64,000 nucleotides of DNA from G963662905 sp965230045 (lineage in GTDB: Bacteria; Bacteroidota; Bacteroidia; Bacteroidales; WRLA01), in the NCBI GenBank assembly GCA_965230045.1, contig OZ245940.1, forward strand, positions 1,364,001 through 1,428,000. Reading direction: 5' to 3'. Below are positions 34,528 to 42,739 of this stretch, piece by piece. Each line of letters opens with the position of its first letter. The first letter of the stretch is position 1. The notes beneath the pieces are model-generated. The model made no database searches. It was not told where the DNA came from and worked only from the letters and a program-made list of their open reading frames with translations. The position numbers were made by a program, and so were the translations under genes.

Positions 34528-35519
34528 ATGAAAAATTCTGAAATCAAAATATACAAAACAGAAGAAGGTAACACTTCCATTGAGGTTAAACTTGAAAACG
34601 ATTCTGTTTGGTTAAATCAATATCAACTAGAAGAGTTGTTTGAAACCAATAGAACATCTATTAACCGACACATTTCCAATATTTATAATAGTCAAGAACT
34701 TGAAGAAAATTCAACTTGTGCAAAAATTGCACAAGTTCAAAATGAGGGTGGTCGAGAAATAAAGCGTAACATTAAATATTACAATCTTGACTTGATTATC
34801 GCTATAGGATACAGAGTTAACTCAAAAAGAGGCACTGAATTCAGAAAATGGGCAAATGAAGTATTAAAAGACTATTTGGTAAAAGGTTATGTTGTCAATC
34901 AAAAAAGATTAGAGAAACAAATAGAACAGTTATCCGAATTACAAGAAACTGTTAGAATATTAAGCAACGCCGTTTCCTATAAAGAATTATCAACTGATGA
35001 AAGCAAAGGTCTTTTACAGATAATTTCAGATTATTCATATGCTTTAGATATCTTAGATGGCTATGATTACCAGACACTTGAAATAAAAGACACATCAGGA
35101 AAGGAAACATATCGATTAACATATAAAGAAGCAATCGAACAGATTAAAATGACAAAACAAGTATATGGAAATAGTGATTTGTTTGGTCACGAAAAAGATG
35201 ATTCATTTAAAAGTTCGGTTTCTACAATTTATCAATCATTTGGGGGACAAGATTTATATCCAAGCATCGAAGAAAAAGCTGCAAATTTATTGTACTTTGT
35301 TGTAAAAAATCATTCTTTTTCGATGGCAATAAACGCATTGCAGCATTTCTATTTTTGTATTTTTTAGAGATGAATGGGGTTTTATTTGATTATGAAGGAC
35401 AAAAAAGAATTGCAGATAATGCATTGGTTGCATTGACTTTAATGATTGCAGTTAGTAAACCTGAAGAGAAAGAGACAATGATAAAAGTAATTGTTAACTT
35501 GATTAATACGAAAAATTAA
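34528..35519 (+). pseudogene. RhuM family protein with C-terminal Fic/Doc domain, frameshifted
   Basis: The first 265 codons read cleanly as a RhuM-type protein (KIYKTEEGNTSIEVKLENDS, VWLNQYQLEELFETNRTSIN, YYNLDLIIAIGYRVNSKRGT) passing into a Fic/Doc-like part (LFGHEKDDSFKSSVSTIYQS). At about 35316-35321 one base is missing. The original frame then ends at 35367. In the shifted frame from 35322 the expected Fic motif continues as DGNKRIAAFLFLYFLEMNGV and stops at 35517-35519. Restored, it reads HSFSDGNKR, the HxFx(D/E)GN(K)R signature, and would encode about 330 residues. Such proteins are often toxin-like or island-borne. The lesion follows a T5 run, so a sequencing error is possible. Confidence 0.8.
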
Positions 35520-35538
35520 CGACACGGCAACAAATAAA

Positions 35539-36194
35539 CAACGTTTTCAGGCCATAGCCGGAAACCCGAATACTCGGGTCAGGTATCCTCAGGCGGGACA
35601 AGTAGTGCTTTGAGCTTGTCCCGAATTTTCGCGGATTGAAGAAAACCGGCTTACATTTATTTTGGGGAATCAATTTTTGCGGTATTTTCTGCCAAATACC
35701 TTAAGGGAAGGGAAAGCAGGCCATTTTCAGCCGAAAAGCTTTGGTTTGCAATAATTCAAATGAACGTTTTGTCAAGATATGATGCCATACACAGCCTATT
35801 TAGTGGGGCTTTGGCATAATCATATCAGTCCTGCATTGCAGGGACTGAGGGAAAACAATAAAGCATGTGCATTTTCTCAGCAAGCATCCGGAGCCCTGAT
35901 TCGCTCATGGAATGATTCGGGGATTGATTTTTCCATTTCAAGAGGGTTTTTCTCACAAAAAATCGCCATCTTTGCTATCTGGCGAAGGTAGTTTTCGTGT
36001 GTGGAACGCGAGCGTCCGTTGATTACAAGGCGCTGCATAAACTGCTCAGCCATTTGGCGAAAGCCTTTCACTTTGAGGCATGCTTCATCCTGGATCGTTC
36101 TTTTTTCATAAGATTAAATTTTTAAAGGTTAAAAAATAAAACCTTATACGTAAGAATCAGATCTTAGGTGAAGCTGCCGACCGGAGGGAGGTTT
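35539..36194. repeat. About 656-bp direct repeat, copy 2
   Basis: Same orientation and content as 33651-34327 with scattered substitutions and small indels. A third, 41-bp piece of the same sequence (ttttgtggggctttggcata and onward) occurs at 37395-37435. Confidence 0.85.
35890..36115 (-). pseudogene. Tyrosine recombinase N-terminal (core-binding) fragment, copy 2
   Basis: The minus-strand frame RTIQDEACLKVKGFRQMAEQ then FMQRLVINGRSRSTHENYLR is nearly identical to copy 1 but lacks the eight-residue insertion near MRRLELAEG. It is truncated after about 70 residues. Confidence 0.6.
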
Positions 36195-36344
36195 CGTTCA
36201 ACATTTTGTATAGTGCATAGCGGGTTCAGCACAGGTTTTGAGCATTGTCACTCGCCCGAGTATTAGTGATTATTTGAAAGGAAATCTCACGTAATTCGCT
36301 ACGACACCATACAATTTACCGTTAGCGAACATAAACAGTACGAT

Positions 36345-37127
36345 ATGAAAATCAAATTCTTATTTTTAATTTTTATAGTTCTGATAATATCTTGTAATAA
36401 AGAAGAACCAAATTTCATAAACATACCCTCTGATGAAATAACTAGGTATCAGATTACAATTGAAAATAATCAGATAGTTGAGTATGTTAAGTTTGTCAAT
36501 GATATTCAATTGGAATCAACCGTTTTTCAAGATTTTGATTCAGTTGTACACATGATTAGGACAAACACTTCAAATGAGATTATTTATAAAAAGACTTTTT
36601 ATATTACTGATAATGATTTGGCATCATCAGCGATAGACTCAATTTTTAGTGATAATGGATTATATATAGCAAATTTAGATTATGAATATCAAAATGGATT
36701 TCTAATTAACACAACGATTGATTGGAAACGAAATGGAGAAAATGCAGATTCTGGACAAGTTTATATTTCCAAAACAATAGAAAATGAAAATATCATTGAA
36801 GTAACCAAATCTATTCATGACTGGACTTCTGGTTGCACAGATTATTTGGAGTATAATAACAAAATAAATAAAATTGACATTAAAGATTTAGCAAACGGGA
36901 TTACTGGAAAAAAAAGTAAGAATTTAATTCAATATGCAACATGGAATAGCGGATGTCCTTGTGGTCCATCAAGTTCAGTTGCTTATAGCGACTTCAATTA
37001 TGAATTAGATGTCAATGGATATGTAGTAAAAATGACTGAAACGTATACTCCTTGTTATCACCTAACAACTGCTGAGGAAGTCACAAGGACTATAAAGACT
37101 ACGATTTATGAATATGATGTTCGCTAA
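36345..37127 (+). CDS. Putative lipoprotein, unknown function
   Basis: 260 residues with a signal peptide and lipobox (LIFIVLIISCNKEE, Cys17). The mature protein is strand-rich and has four cysteines near SGCPCGPSSS and TPCYH, with DWTSGCTDYLEY upstream. No domain recognised. It is flanked by ttagcgaa (36324-36331) before and ttcgctaa (37120-37127) after, so the boundaries look like a cassette. Confidence 0.6.
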   Translation: MKIKFLFLIFIVLIISCNKEEPNFINIPSDEITRYQITIENNQIVEYVKFVNDIQLESTVFQDFDSVVHMIRTNTSNEIIYKKTFYITDNDLASSAIDSIFSDNGLYIANLDYEYQNGFLINTTIDWKRNGENADSGQVYISKTIENENIIEVTKSIHDWTSGCTDYLEYNNKINKIDIKDLANGITGKKSKNLIQYATWNSGCPCGPSSSVAYSDFNYELDVNGYVVKMTETYTPCYHLTTAEEVTRTIKTTIYEYDVR

Positions 37128-37509
37128 CAATTAAGCGTCCTGGCTGCGCGCAGCGCGAAGTCTGGACGTCCCGGACGTTTCGGGATTGAATTTTTATCCC
37201 GAATTTTCGCGGAAACCGGAGTTTGATGTTATGGGGATTGATATCAAAAAGGGAGGGGTTAAAAAGCTCTACAAAGATTTGCTCAAAACAATTCATGCCC
37301 ACATCACACCTCAGATTACTTCAAAACATCCATATTCAGGCTCATTTTTGGCGAAGGTGGCTAATTCGGTTTCCCGGACTGCCGGGACAGCCCGTTTTGT
37401 GGGGCTTTGGCATAACCATATCAGTCCTGCATTGCGGTATTTCTCTGCGCCTCCGCGTCTATGCGGTAAAGTATTCTTTATGGAAACCTTATTCTATGGA
37501 GAAAAAAAC
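37128..37509. other. Right edge of the accessory island, repeat fragments only
   Basis: It contains tgcgcgcagcgcg, pieces shared with the direct repeats (cccgaattttcgcgga and 37395-37435), and no supported gene. The core division genes begin immediately to the right. Confidence 0.6.
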
Positions 37510-37839
37510 CTATAAATCTTCCTTATTAAGAATCAGATAGATATCTTCATTATCGCGTTTCATCAGGTAACGGCTGCGGGCGTATTCTTCAAGTTCGGCA
37601 GGATTGTTCATCAGGCGGTCTATTTCCTTTTGGTTTTTTTCGGTTTCCCGGATATAGTATTCTTTTTCGGCCTGAAGTTGTTTGAGCGTACGCCGGATTT
37701 TGTATTGTGAAATCATGTCGTTGGTATCAAAAAACATCATCCATACGATAAAAAACAACAGTATATAAAAAAGCGGTTTTTGCAATAAAGGCGGCAATGT
37801 TTTGCGGATGCGATGTATTTTTTTGAGCTGTTTGTTCAT
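37510..37839 (-). CDS. Septum formation initiator (DivIC/FtsB-like)
   Basis: 109 residues: a short cytoplasmic basic N-terminus, one membrane helix (about 22-38, KPLFYILLFFIVWMMFF) and a periplasmic coiled coil (IRRTLKQLQAEKEYYIRETE, KNQKEIDRLMNN) ending in the conserved EEYARSRYLMKRDNEDIYLI. The family forms the FtsB-FtsL-FtsQ subcomplex of the divisome. It is the last gene of the minus-strand block, 9 bp after the HD gene. Confidence 0.85.
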   Translation of the reverse strand: MNKQLKKIHRIRKTLPPLLQKPLFYILLFFIVWMMFFDTNDMISQYKIRRTLKQLQAEKEYYIRETEKNQKEIDRLMNNPAELEEYARSRYLMKRDNEDIYLILNKEDL

Positions 37840-37848
37840 GGTTTCAAT

Positions 37849-38397
37849 TTAATCTTGTGTCATATTTTTCATCGCATTTAAAGCAAGTTCGGCAAATTCC
37901 TGAATTGTCAGCCCGAGATTTTCGCATTCCATAATGTTTTCCCGTTTTACGGAGGCTGCGAATTTTTTTTCTTTCATCCGTTTAAGAATGGATTTGGTTT
38001 TCACCGAGCCAATTTGTTTATCGGGATAAACCAGCGCAGTAGCGGAAATTAAGCCCGTAATTGTTTCTCCTGCTGCCAGTGCATGCTGAAAACGGCTTGT
38101 TCTGGGACCGATTCCTTCGGCCATTTCATTGTGGTGTATGATGGCCTCGATAACGTCCTGACCGGCACCGGCTTCCGCAAGTATTTTCTTTGCTGCCGGG
38201 CCATGTGTTTTGGGATCGGCATGTGTTTCTTCCACGTCAATATCGTGGAGCAAACCGGCCAGCCCCCACAATTCCACATTCTCGTTCAGGCGTTCGGCCA
38301 GGGCACGCATTACGGCTTCTGATGCCAGGCTGTGGCGGATCATGCTTTCCACTTTAATGTGCTTGTGCAGTAATTCTATTGCCTTTTCCCTTTTCAT
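37849..38397 (-). CDS. HD-domain phosphohydrolase-like protein
   Basis: 182 residues from ATG 38397, chosen because MKREKAIELLHKHIKVESMI is the family's usual start. An upstream frame start at 38448 reads through a terminator. Metal motif: His22 (IRHSLASE), His51-Asp52 (GLLHDIDVEETH), and His88-His89 (AIIHHNEM). Substrate unknown; relatives act on nucleotides or are uncharacterised. Confidence 0.85.
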   Translation of the reverse strand: MKREKAIELLHKHIKVESMIRHSLASEAVMRALAERLNENVELWGLAGLLHDIDVEETHADPKTHGPAAKKILAEAGAGQDVIEAIIHHNEMAEGIGPRTSRFQHALAAGETITGLISATALVYPDKQIGSVKTKSILKRMKEKKFAASVKRENIMECENLGLTIQEFAELALNAMKNMTQD

Positions 38398-38419
38398 CCG
38401 TTTTATTTTTTGAGGATGT

Positions 38420-38446
38420 GCAAAAAGCCGGCATGCACCGGCTTTC
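38420..38446 (-). terminator. Rho-independent terminator after yqeY
   Basis: On the minus strand AAAGCCGG-TGCATG-CCGGCTTTTT forms an 8-bp GC-rich stem with a T run, just downstream of the 38467-38922 gene. Confidence 0.8.
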
Positions 38447-38466
38447 ACACATTCAAAGCTAACCGG

Positions 38467-38922
38467 TTAATTTCCCAGCAGCTGCTTAACAATAACAGAT
38501 ATTATCTTATTATCGGCCTTTCCGGCCAGTTTTTTACTTGTTGTGCCCATCACGCGGCCCATGTCTTTCATGCTTTGTGCGCCCACTTCCTGAATAACTT
38601 CTTCCACAACTTTGCGGATATCTTCTTCGCTCATTTGCTCGGGTAGATATGCCGAAATCACCTCTGCCTGAAATTCTTCTTCTTCGGCCAGCTCGGGTTT
38701 ATTGTTTTCACGATAGATTCCGGCAGCTTCTTTGCGCTGCTTCACCAGTTTTTGCAGCGATTGGATTTCCACGCTTTCGGGAATTTCGCCACCACTGGTG
38801 TCTTTTCCGGTTTTCAGTAGGAGCAAAGCCGCTTTAATGGCGCGCAGGGCTTCCAGTTTTCTTTTGTCTTTTGCCCGCATTGCGGACTTCATATCTTCAT
38901 TTATTTTTTCAGCTAATCCCAT
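38467..38922 (-). CDS. yqeY: GatB/YqeY domain protein
   Basis: 151 residues from ATG 38922 (MGLAEKINEDMKSAMRAKDK). A longer frame to 38958 reads into non-coding DNA. It matches the YqeY family: LEALRAIKAALL, LAEEEEFQAEVISAYLPEQM, GAQSMKDMGRVMGTTSKKLA. The fold is shared with the tRNA-binding tail domain of GatB, and the exact role is not settled. It commonly follows ftsZ in Bacteroidota, as here. Confidence 0.93.
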   Translation of the reverse strand: MGLAEKINEDMKSAMRAKDKRKLEALRAIKAALLLLKTGKDTSGGEIPESVEIQSLQKLVKQRKEAAGIYRENNKPELAEEEEFQAEVISAYLPEQMSEEDIRKVVEEVIQEVGAQSMKDMGRVMGTTSKKLAGKADNKIISVIVKQLLGN

Positions 38923-38959
38923 TGTTATGATTTTATCTATTGTCTGTCTATGAAGCACA

Positions 38960-39082
38960 GTGCTTGATTCAGAATGTTCGAGGTCGAGGCATTCTTGGTG
39001 TTGAAAATAAGGAGCTTACTAAAGTAAGTGACTGGTTTCAATACCAAGAATAACGCTGAGATCGGACATTATGGACAAGCGC
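38960..39082. repeat. Interspersed palindromic element, family A, second full copy
   Basis: Inverted relative to 11412-11559. Blocks cagaatgttcgaggtcgagg and gaataacgctgagatcggac are shared. Inner arms attcttggtgttgaaa and tttcaataccaagaat form a strong stem with cttact-aa-agtaag at the tip. It sits between ftsZ and yqeY and may attenuate or process the transcript. Confidence 0.8.
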
Positions 39083-39085
39083 TAT

Positions 39086-40588
39086 CTAATCAACATTATC
39101 ATATAAAAATGAATTATTCCTCTTAATTTCAGGGCCTTTATCGCCATCTTCCAGGCTGTAGCGTGCTACCTGCGAATCTGCAGAAGCGGGCGTGTCATCC
39201 AGTTGCACATTACGGCGCGCGTATGCGGGTTTGACCTCCATGTCGGCAACACGGTCGGGCGTCAGCTGCATGCTTTTGCCCATGAGCCTTTGCCTGCGTT
39301 CTTCCTGTCTGCGGCGCATTTCTTCCAGCTCTTCATTTTCCGTTTCCGGATTTGGTGAAGGCGCTACATGATAAGCAGCTTTTGGCTCATCGGGTTTAAT
39401 GGCCGGTTTTGTTTTGATTTCAGGGCTTTCGATGCTTGCCTGTGGCGCTGCATCTGTTTTGCTTGTCCTGATGAGCGTAATTTCTGAGATTTCTTCTTTC
39501 GGCTCAACCTTTGGTGTGGGCTTATTGAAAGACCCACTTGCTGCAGGTGTTTCCTTTTCTTTCTGGCCGAGGGTATATATCTTTTTACCCGGTTCTTCTT
39601 TCTTCGCTTCCACAGAAGTAGCTTTGTTTTTATTGTCAAAGCCGGTGGCAATCAGCGTAATGGTAATTTTTTCGCCCAGGCTATCGTCTGTTCCGTTGCC
39701 CCAGATTACATCTGATTCATCACCGGTGCGGTCCTGGATATAATCTGTTATCTCGGAGATTTCGTCCATGGTAACTTCTTCGGAGCCTGAAGCAATATAG
39801 AGCAATAAGTTTTTGGCCCCGCGGATATCGTTATCGTTGAGCAATGGTGAGTTGAGCGCCATTTCAACAGCGTCCACGGCGCGGTTTTCGCCTTCACCGA
39901 TTCCGCTGCCCATTATGGCTGTGCCGCTGTCTTTCATAACGGTTTTCACATCTTCAAAATCCACATTGATGTAGCCTTTTACGGTGATGATTTCTGCAAT
40001 ACCTTTTGCTGCAGTCGTCAATACATCATCCGCTTTGTGCAAAGCTTCCTTCATTTTGAGGTTGCCATAAAGTTCGCGGAGCTTATCGTTATTGATGATC
40101 AGCAAAGTGTCCACCTGTTTTTTAAGCTCTTCGATTCCTTTTTCGGCCTGACGGAATCTTCTGCGGCCTTCAAAACTAAAAGGAAATGTTACGATGCCTA
40201 CGCTGAGGATGCCCATTTCGCGTGCCACTTCGGCAATAACGGGCGCTGCCCCTGTTCCTGTGCCACCGCCCATACCGGCAGTGATGAAAACCATTTGCGT
40301 ATTCGTGTCAAGGATTTCTTTTAAATTTTCGATGGATTGTTCCGCAGAAGCTTTGCCAACTTCGGGTTTTGCGCCGGCTCCCAAACCGGTGTCGCCCAAC
40401 TGTATTTTAACCGGTACGGGGCTGTCTTCAAGTACCTGGGCATCAGTGTTGCAATTAATAAAATCAACGTCCTTGATGCCTTGCTTAAACATATGGTTCA
40501 CGGCATTGTTGCCTCCTCCACCAACACCAACAACCTTGATGATGTTTGATTGCGCTTTCGGTAAGTCAAATTCTAACATATCTGCCAT
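39086..40588 (-). CDS. ftsZ: Cell division protein FtsZ
   Basis: 500 residues. GTPase tubulin signature GGGTGTG at 107-113, with GVGGGGNNAVNHM and NTDAQVL upstream. The core ends near 325, followed by a long charged linker (about 150 residues) and the Bacteroidota-type C-terminal peptide RNNSFLYDNVD, which binds FtsA and other partners. It polymerises into the division ring at mid-cell. It is one of few genes here with a clear Shine-Dalgarno (AAGGAGAG, 40596-40603), consistent with high expression. Confidence 0.99.
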   Translation of the reverse strand: MADMLEFDLPKAQSNIIKVVGVGGGGNNAVNHMFKQGIKDVDFINCNTDAQVLEDSPVPVKIQLGDTGLGAGAKPEVGKASAEQSIENLKEILDTNTQMVFITAGMGGGTGTGAAPVIAEVAREMGILSVGIVTFPFSFEGRRRFRQAEKGIEELKKQVDTLLIINNDKLRELYGNLKMKEALHKADDVLTTAAKGIAEIITVKGYINVDFEDVKTVMKDSGTAIMGSGIGEGENRAVDAVEMALNSPLLNDNDIRGAKNLLLYIASGSEEVTMDEISEITDYIQDRTGDESDVIWGNGTDDSLGEKITITLIATGFDNKNKATSVEAKKEEPGKKIYTLGQKEKETPAASGSFNKPTPKVEPKEEISEITLIRTSKTDAAPQASIESPEIKTKPAIKPDEPKAAYHVAPSPNPETENEELEEMRRRQEERRQRLMGKSMQLTPDRVADMEVKPAYARRNVQLDDTPASADSQVARYSLEDGDKGPEIKRNNSFLYDNVD

Positions 40589-40595
40589 TGTTTTT

Positions 40596-40603
40596 CTCTC
40601 CTT
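40596..40603 (-). promoter_or_regulatory. Shine-Dalgarno sequence of ftsZ
   Basis: AAGGAGAG on the minus strand, 7 bp before the ATG. It is unusual because most start sites in this window lack one. Confidence 0.7.
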
Positions 40604-40678
40604 AAAATTATTCAGTTATCTTATTGAATGTGTGTTAATTTTTATGATTTATCAACATTAAATTGTTGATTTAATGAG

Positions 40679-41992
40679 CTATTCGGGTTCGTCGTCCAGC
40701 CATTTCTGCAAGCGGTCAAAAATGCCTCCTTTTTTCTTTTTTTGTTTGGTTGCAGCTTCTTTCTTTTCTTCTTCGGGCTGGATGTTGGCCGATTTGTCTT
40801 TTTCTTCCTGCTTTTTGCGTTTTTCCATTTCAGATTCGTAACGCTCCAGGCCTTCTATTACCAGGCCAATACCTGTAGCATAAAGCGGACTGGCCATTTC
40901 TTCTTCAACATCCGGGGCTAAATGTTCGTTCGGGTATCCGATCCGCACGTCCATTCCTGTAACGAACTCGGTAAGCTGTGAAATGTGCTTGAGCATGGCT
41001 CCCCCACCGGTGAGCACGATGCCGGCAATCAGCTTTTTCTCGAAGCCGGAGTTTTTGATTTCGTAGTTTACGTAATCAATGATTTCTTCCATGCGCGCCT
41101 GGATGATATGTGCCAGGTTGCGCAAAGTAATCTCTTTGGGCGGGCGTCCACGTAAACCGGGAATGGCCACAATTTCACCATCACTGTTTTCCTGCGCCAA
41201 AGCACTGCCAAATTTTACTTTTAATTCTTCGGCATGTTTTTTAATGATGGTGCAGCCTTCCTTCACATCTTCGGTGATGATGTCGCCACCAAACGGGATG
41301 ACGGCCGTATGACGGATGATATTATCATGGAAAATGGCAATATCGGTAGTGCCGCCACCAATATCTACCAGCGCCACACCGGCTTCTTTTTCCTCTTCAC
41401 TAAGTACCGATTTTGCCGATGCGATGGGTTCCAGGATCAGGTCAACAACTTCCAGCCCGGCTTTTTTAACGCAGGTATATATGTTTTTGGCTGCTGCGGT
41501 TTGCGCTGTGATGATGTGAAAATTGGCTTCCAGCGATGTGCCCAGCATCCCGATAGGTTCTTTTATGCCTTGCTCGCCATCAATAATATATTCCTGGGCA
41601 ATAACGTCAATGACCTGTTCGCCGGGATTGACATTCAGGTTGTACATATTATTAATAAGCTCGTCCACATCGGCACGGCTAATGGCTTCATCGCTGTTTT
41701 TGCGGATTTTGCTGCCGCGATGCTGCAGGCTTTTGATATGCTGGCCTGCAATGCCTACATTCACGTATTTTATTTTTTCCCCGCATTTTTGCTCTGCTTC
41801 CTCTATTGCGCGTTTTATCGATTCAACCGTGTTCTCAATATTGGAAACAACGCCTCTTTTTACACCAATGGATTCTGCTTTGCCATATCCCAGAATGGAC
41901 AGTTTACCGTGTTCTGCCCTTTGCCCCACAATGGCGGCTATTTTTGTAGTACCGATGTCGAGTCCGACAATAAAAACATTTGATGGATCCAT
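40679..41992 (-). CDS. ftsA: Cell division protein FtsA
   Basis: 437 residues, actin-like ATPase that tethers FtsZ to the membrane. Phosphate-1 motif IVGLDIGTTKIAAIV, the SHS2-type 1C domain, EAGVALVDIGGGTTDIAIF (phosphate-2) and IVLTGGGAMLKHI (adenosine motif) are visible. The C-terminus has a charged stretch and then IFDRLQKWLDDEPE, an amphipathic membrane-targeting helix. It lies 90 bp upstream of ftsZ. Confidence 0.98.
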   Translation of the reverse strand: MDPSNVFIVGLDIGTTKIAAIVGQRAEHGKLSILGYGKAESIGVKRGVVSNIENTVESIKRAIEEAEQKCGEKIKYVNVGIAGQHIKSLQHRGSKIRKNSDEAISRADVDELINNMYNLNVNPGEQVIDVIAQEYIIDGEQGIKEPIGMLGTSLEANFHIITAQTAAAKNIYTCVKKAGLEVVDLILEPIASAKSVLSEEEKEAGVALVDIGGGTTDIAIFHDNIIRHTAVIPFGGDIITEDVKEGCTIIKKHAEELKVKFGSALAQENSDGEIVAIPGLRGRPPKEITLRNLAHIIQARMEEIIDYVNYEIKNSGFEKKLIAGIVLTGGGAMLKHISQLTEFVTGMDVRIGYPNEHLAPDVEEEMASPLYATGIGLVIEGLERYESEMEKRKKQEEKDKSANIQPEEEKKEAATKQKKKKGGIFDRLQKWLDDEPE

Positions 41993-41995
41993 AGC

Positions 41996-42739
41996 TTATC
42001 TTTTTGTGCACACAATTTGATTTTCAATTTCAAGATTGATCTTTTTGTATTTGGACCATTGGTCGTTGCCCGGCCCCTGACTGTAAAAACGCTCCAGTTT
42101 CTTTAGCTTTTTTTCTGATTGCTCCATCTTGCCCAGCTCAATCTCCTGCTGGCCTAAAATGGGAATCATGACCAAGGTTCCGTTATTCTCAACAAAAAGC
42201 TGTGAAATCATTTTGCCCAATAGGGGCGATTGCTCCAGATATTGGTTGATTTCCAGTAGTTTGTTGAGCGTTGATGTGTCTGTTTCTTTGAAATGGCCGC
42301 TGGCAATAATATTCCGGACGGCTTTTCCGCTTCGTGAAGGGATGCGGCTGCCATTGCGCCCGAGATAGAAATCCTTGCTGCCCAAAGGAAATACATGCAG
42401 CACAGCTTCCTTTTGATGGGCTTCCAAATGGAGTTTGCCTGTGATGCTGGTGTAAACATGGCATTCTTCTACGCAGGGATTCTTCAAAATATTTTCCTCA
42501 ATTTTCTTGCAGTCGATTTCGTCATTGGAAATATTTATAAGGCTGTCCGGATTGTTTGTCAGCATGGCCAGGATGTCATTGGGCTTTAAAATACTATCGG
42601 TTCCCGGATAGATGATTTTGATATCCACAGCAGAACATTCGGTTTTATTGTGCTGCATTCCTGCAAAACCACTGATAACCAGTAGCCCTGCTGCACACAA
42701 AACCAATGCTATAATCCCTATGACTTTTTTAAACTTCAA
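41996..42739 (-). CDS. ftsQ: Cell division protein FtsQ/DivIB
   Basis: 247 residues: N-terminal membrane helix (VIGIIALVLCAAGLLVISGF), POTRA-like region (VDIKIIYPGTDSILKPNDIL) and a beta domain (CVEECHVYTSITGKLHLEAH, PSRSGKAVRNIIASGHF). It bridges FtsB and FtsL to the rest of the divisome. The start overlaps the murC stop (ATGA). Confidence 0.9.
   Translation of the reverse strand: MKFKKVIGIIALVLCAAGLLVISGFAGMQHNKTECSAVDIKIIYPGTDSILKPNDILAMLTNNPDSLINISNDEIDCKKIEENILKNPCVEECHVYTSITGKLHLEAHQKEAVLHVFPLGSKDFYLGRNGSRIPSRSGKAVRNIIASGHFKETDTSTLNKLLEINQYLEQSPLLGKMISQLFVENNGTLVMIPILGQQEIELGKMEQSEKKLKKLERFYSQGPGNDQWSKYKKINLEIENQIVCTKR

Larger units (their letters stand above)
35520..36344. other. Gene-free stretch containing direct repeat copy 2
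   Basis: It holds the second recombinase fragment and ends with ttaccgttagcgaac just before the next gene. No other coding region is supported. Confidence 0.6.

Noticed and set aside
37186..37515. 109-codon frame at the island edge
   Set aside because: It begins in repeat sequence, includes the 41-bp repeat fragment shared with 33894-33934, and runs into the end of the divIC gene. At most a remnant.
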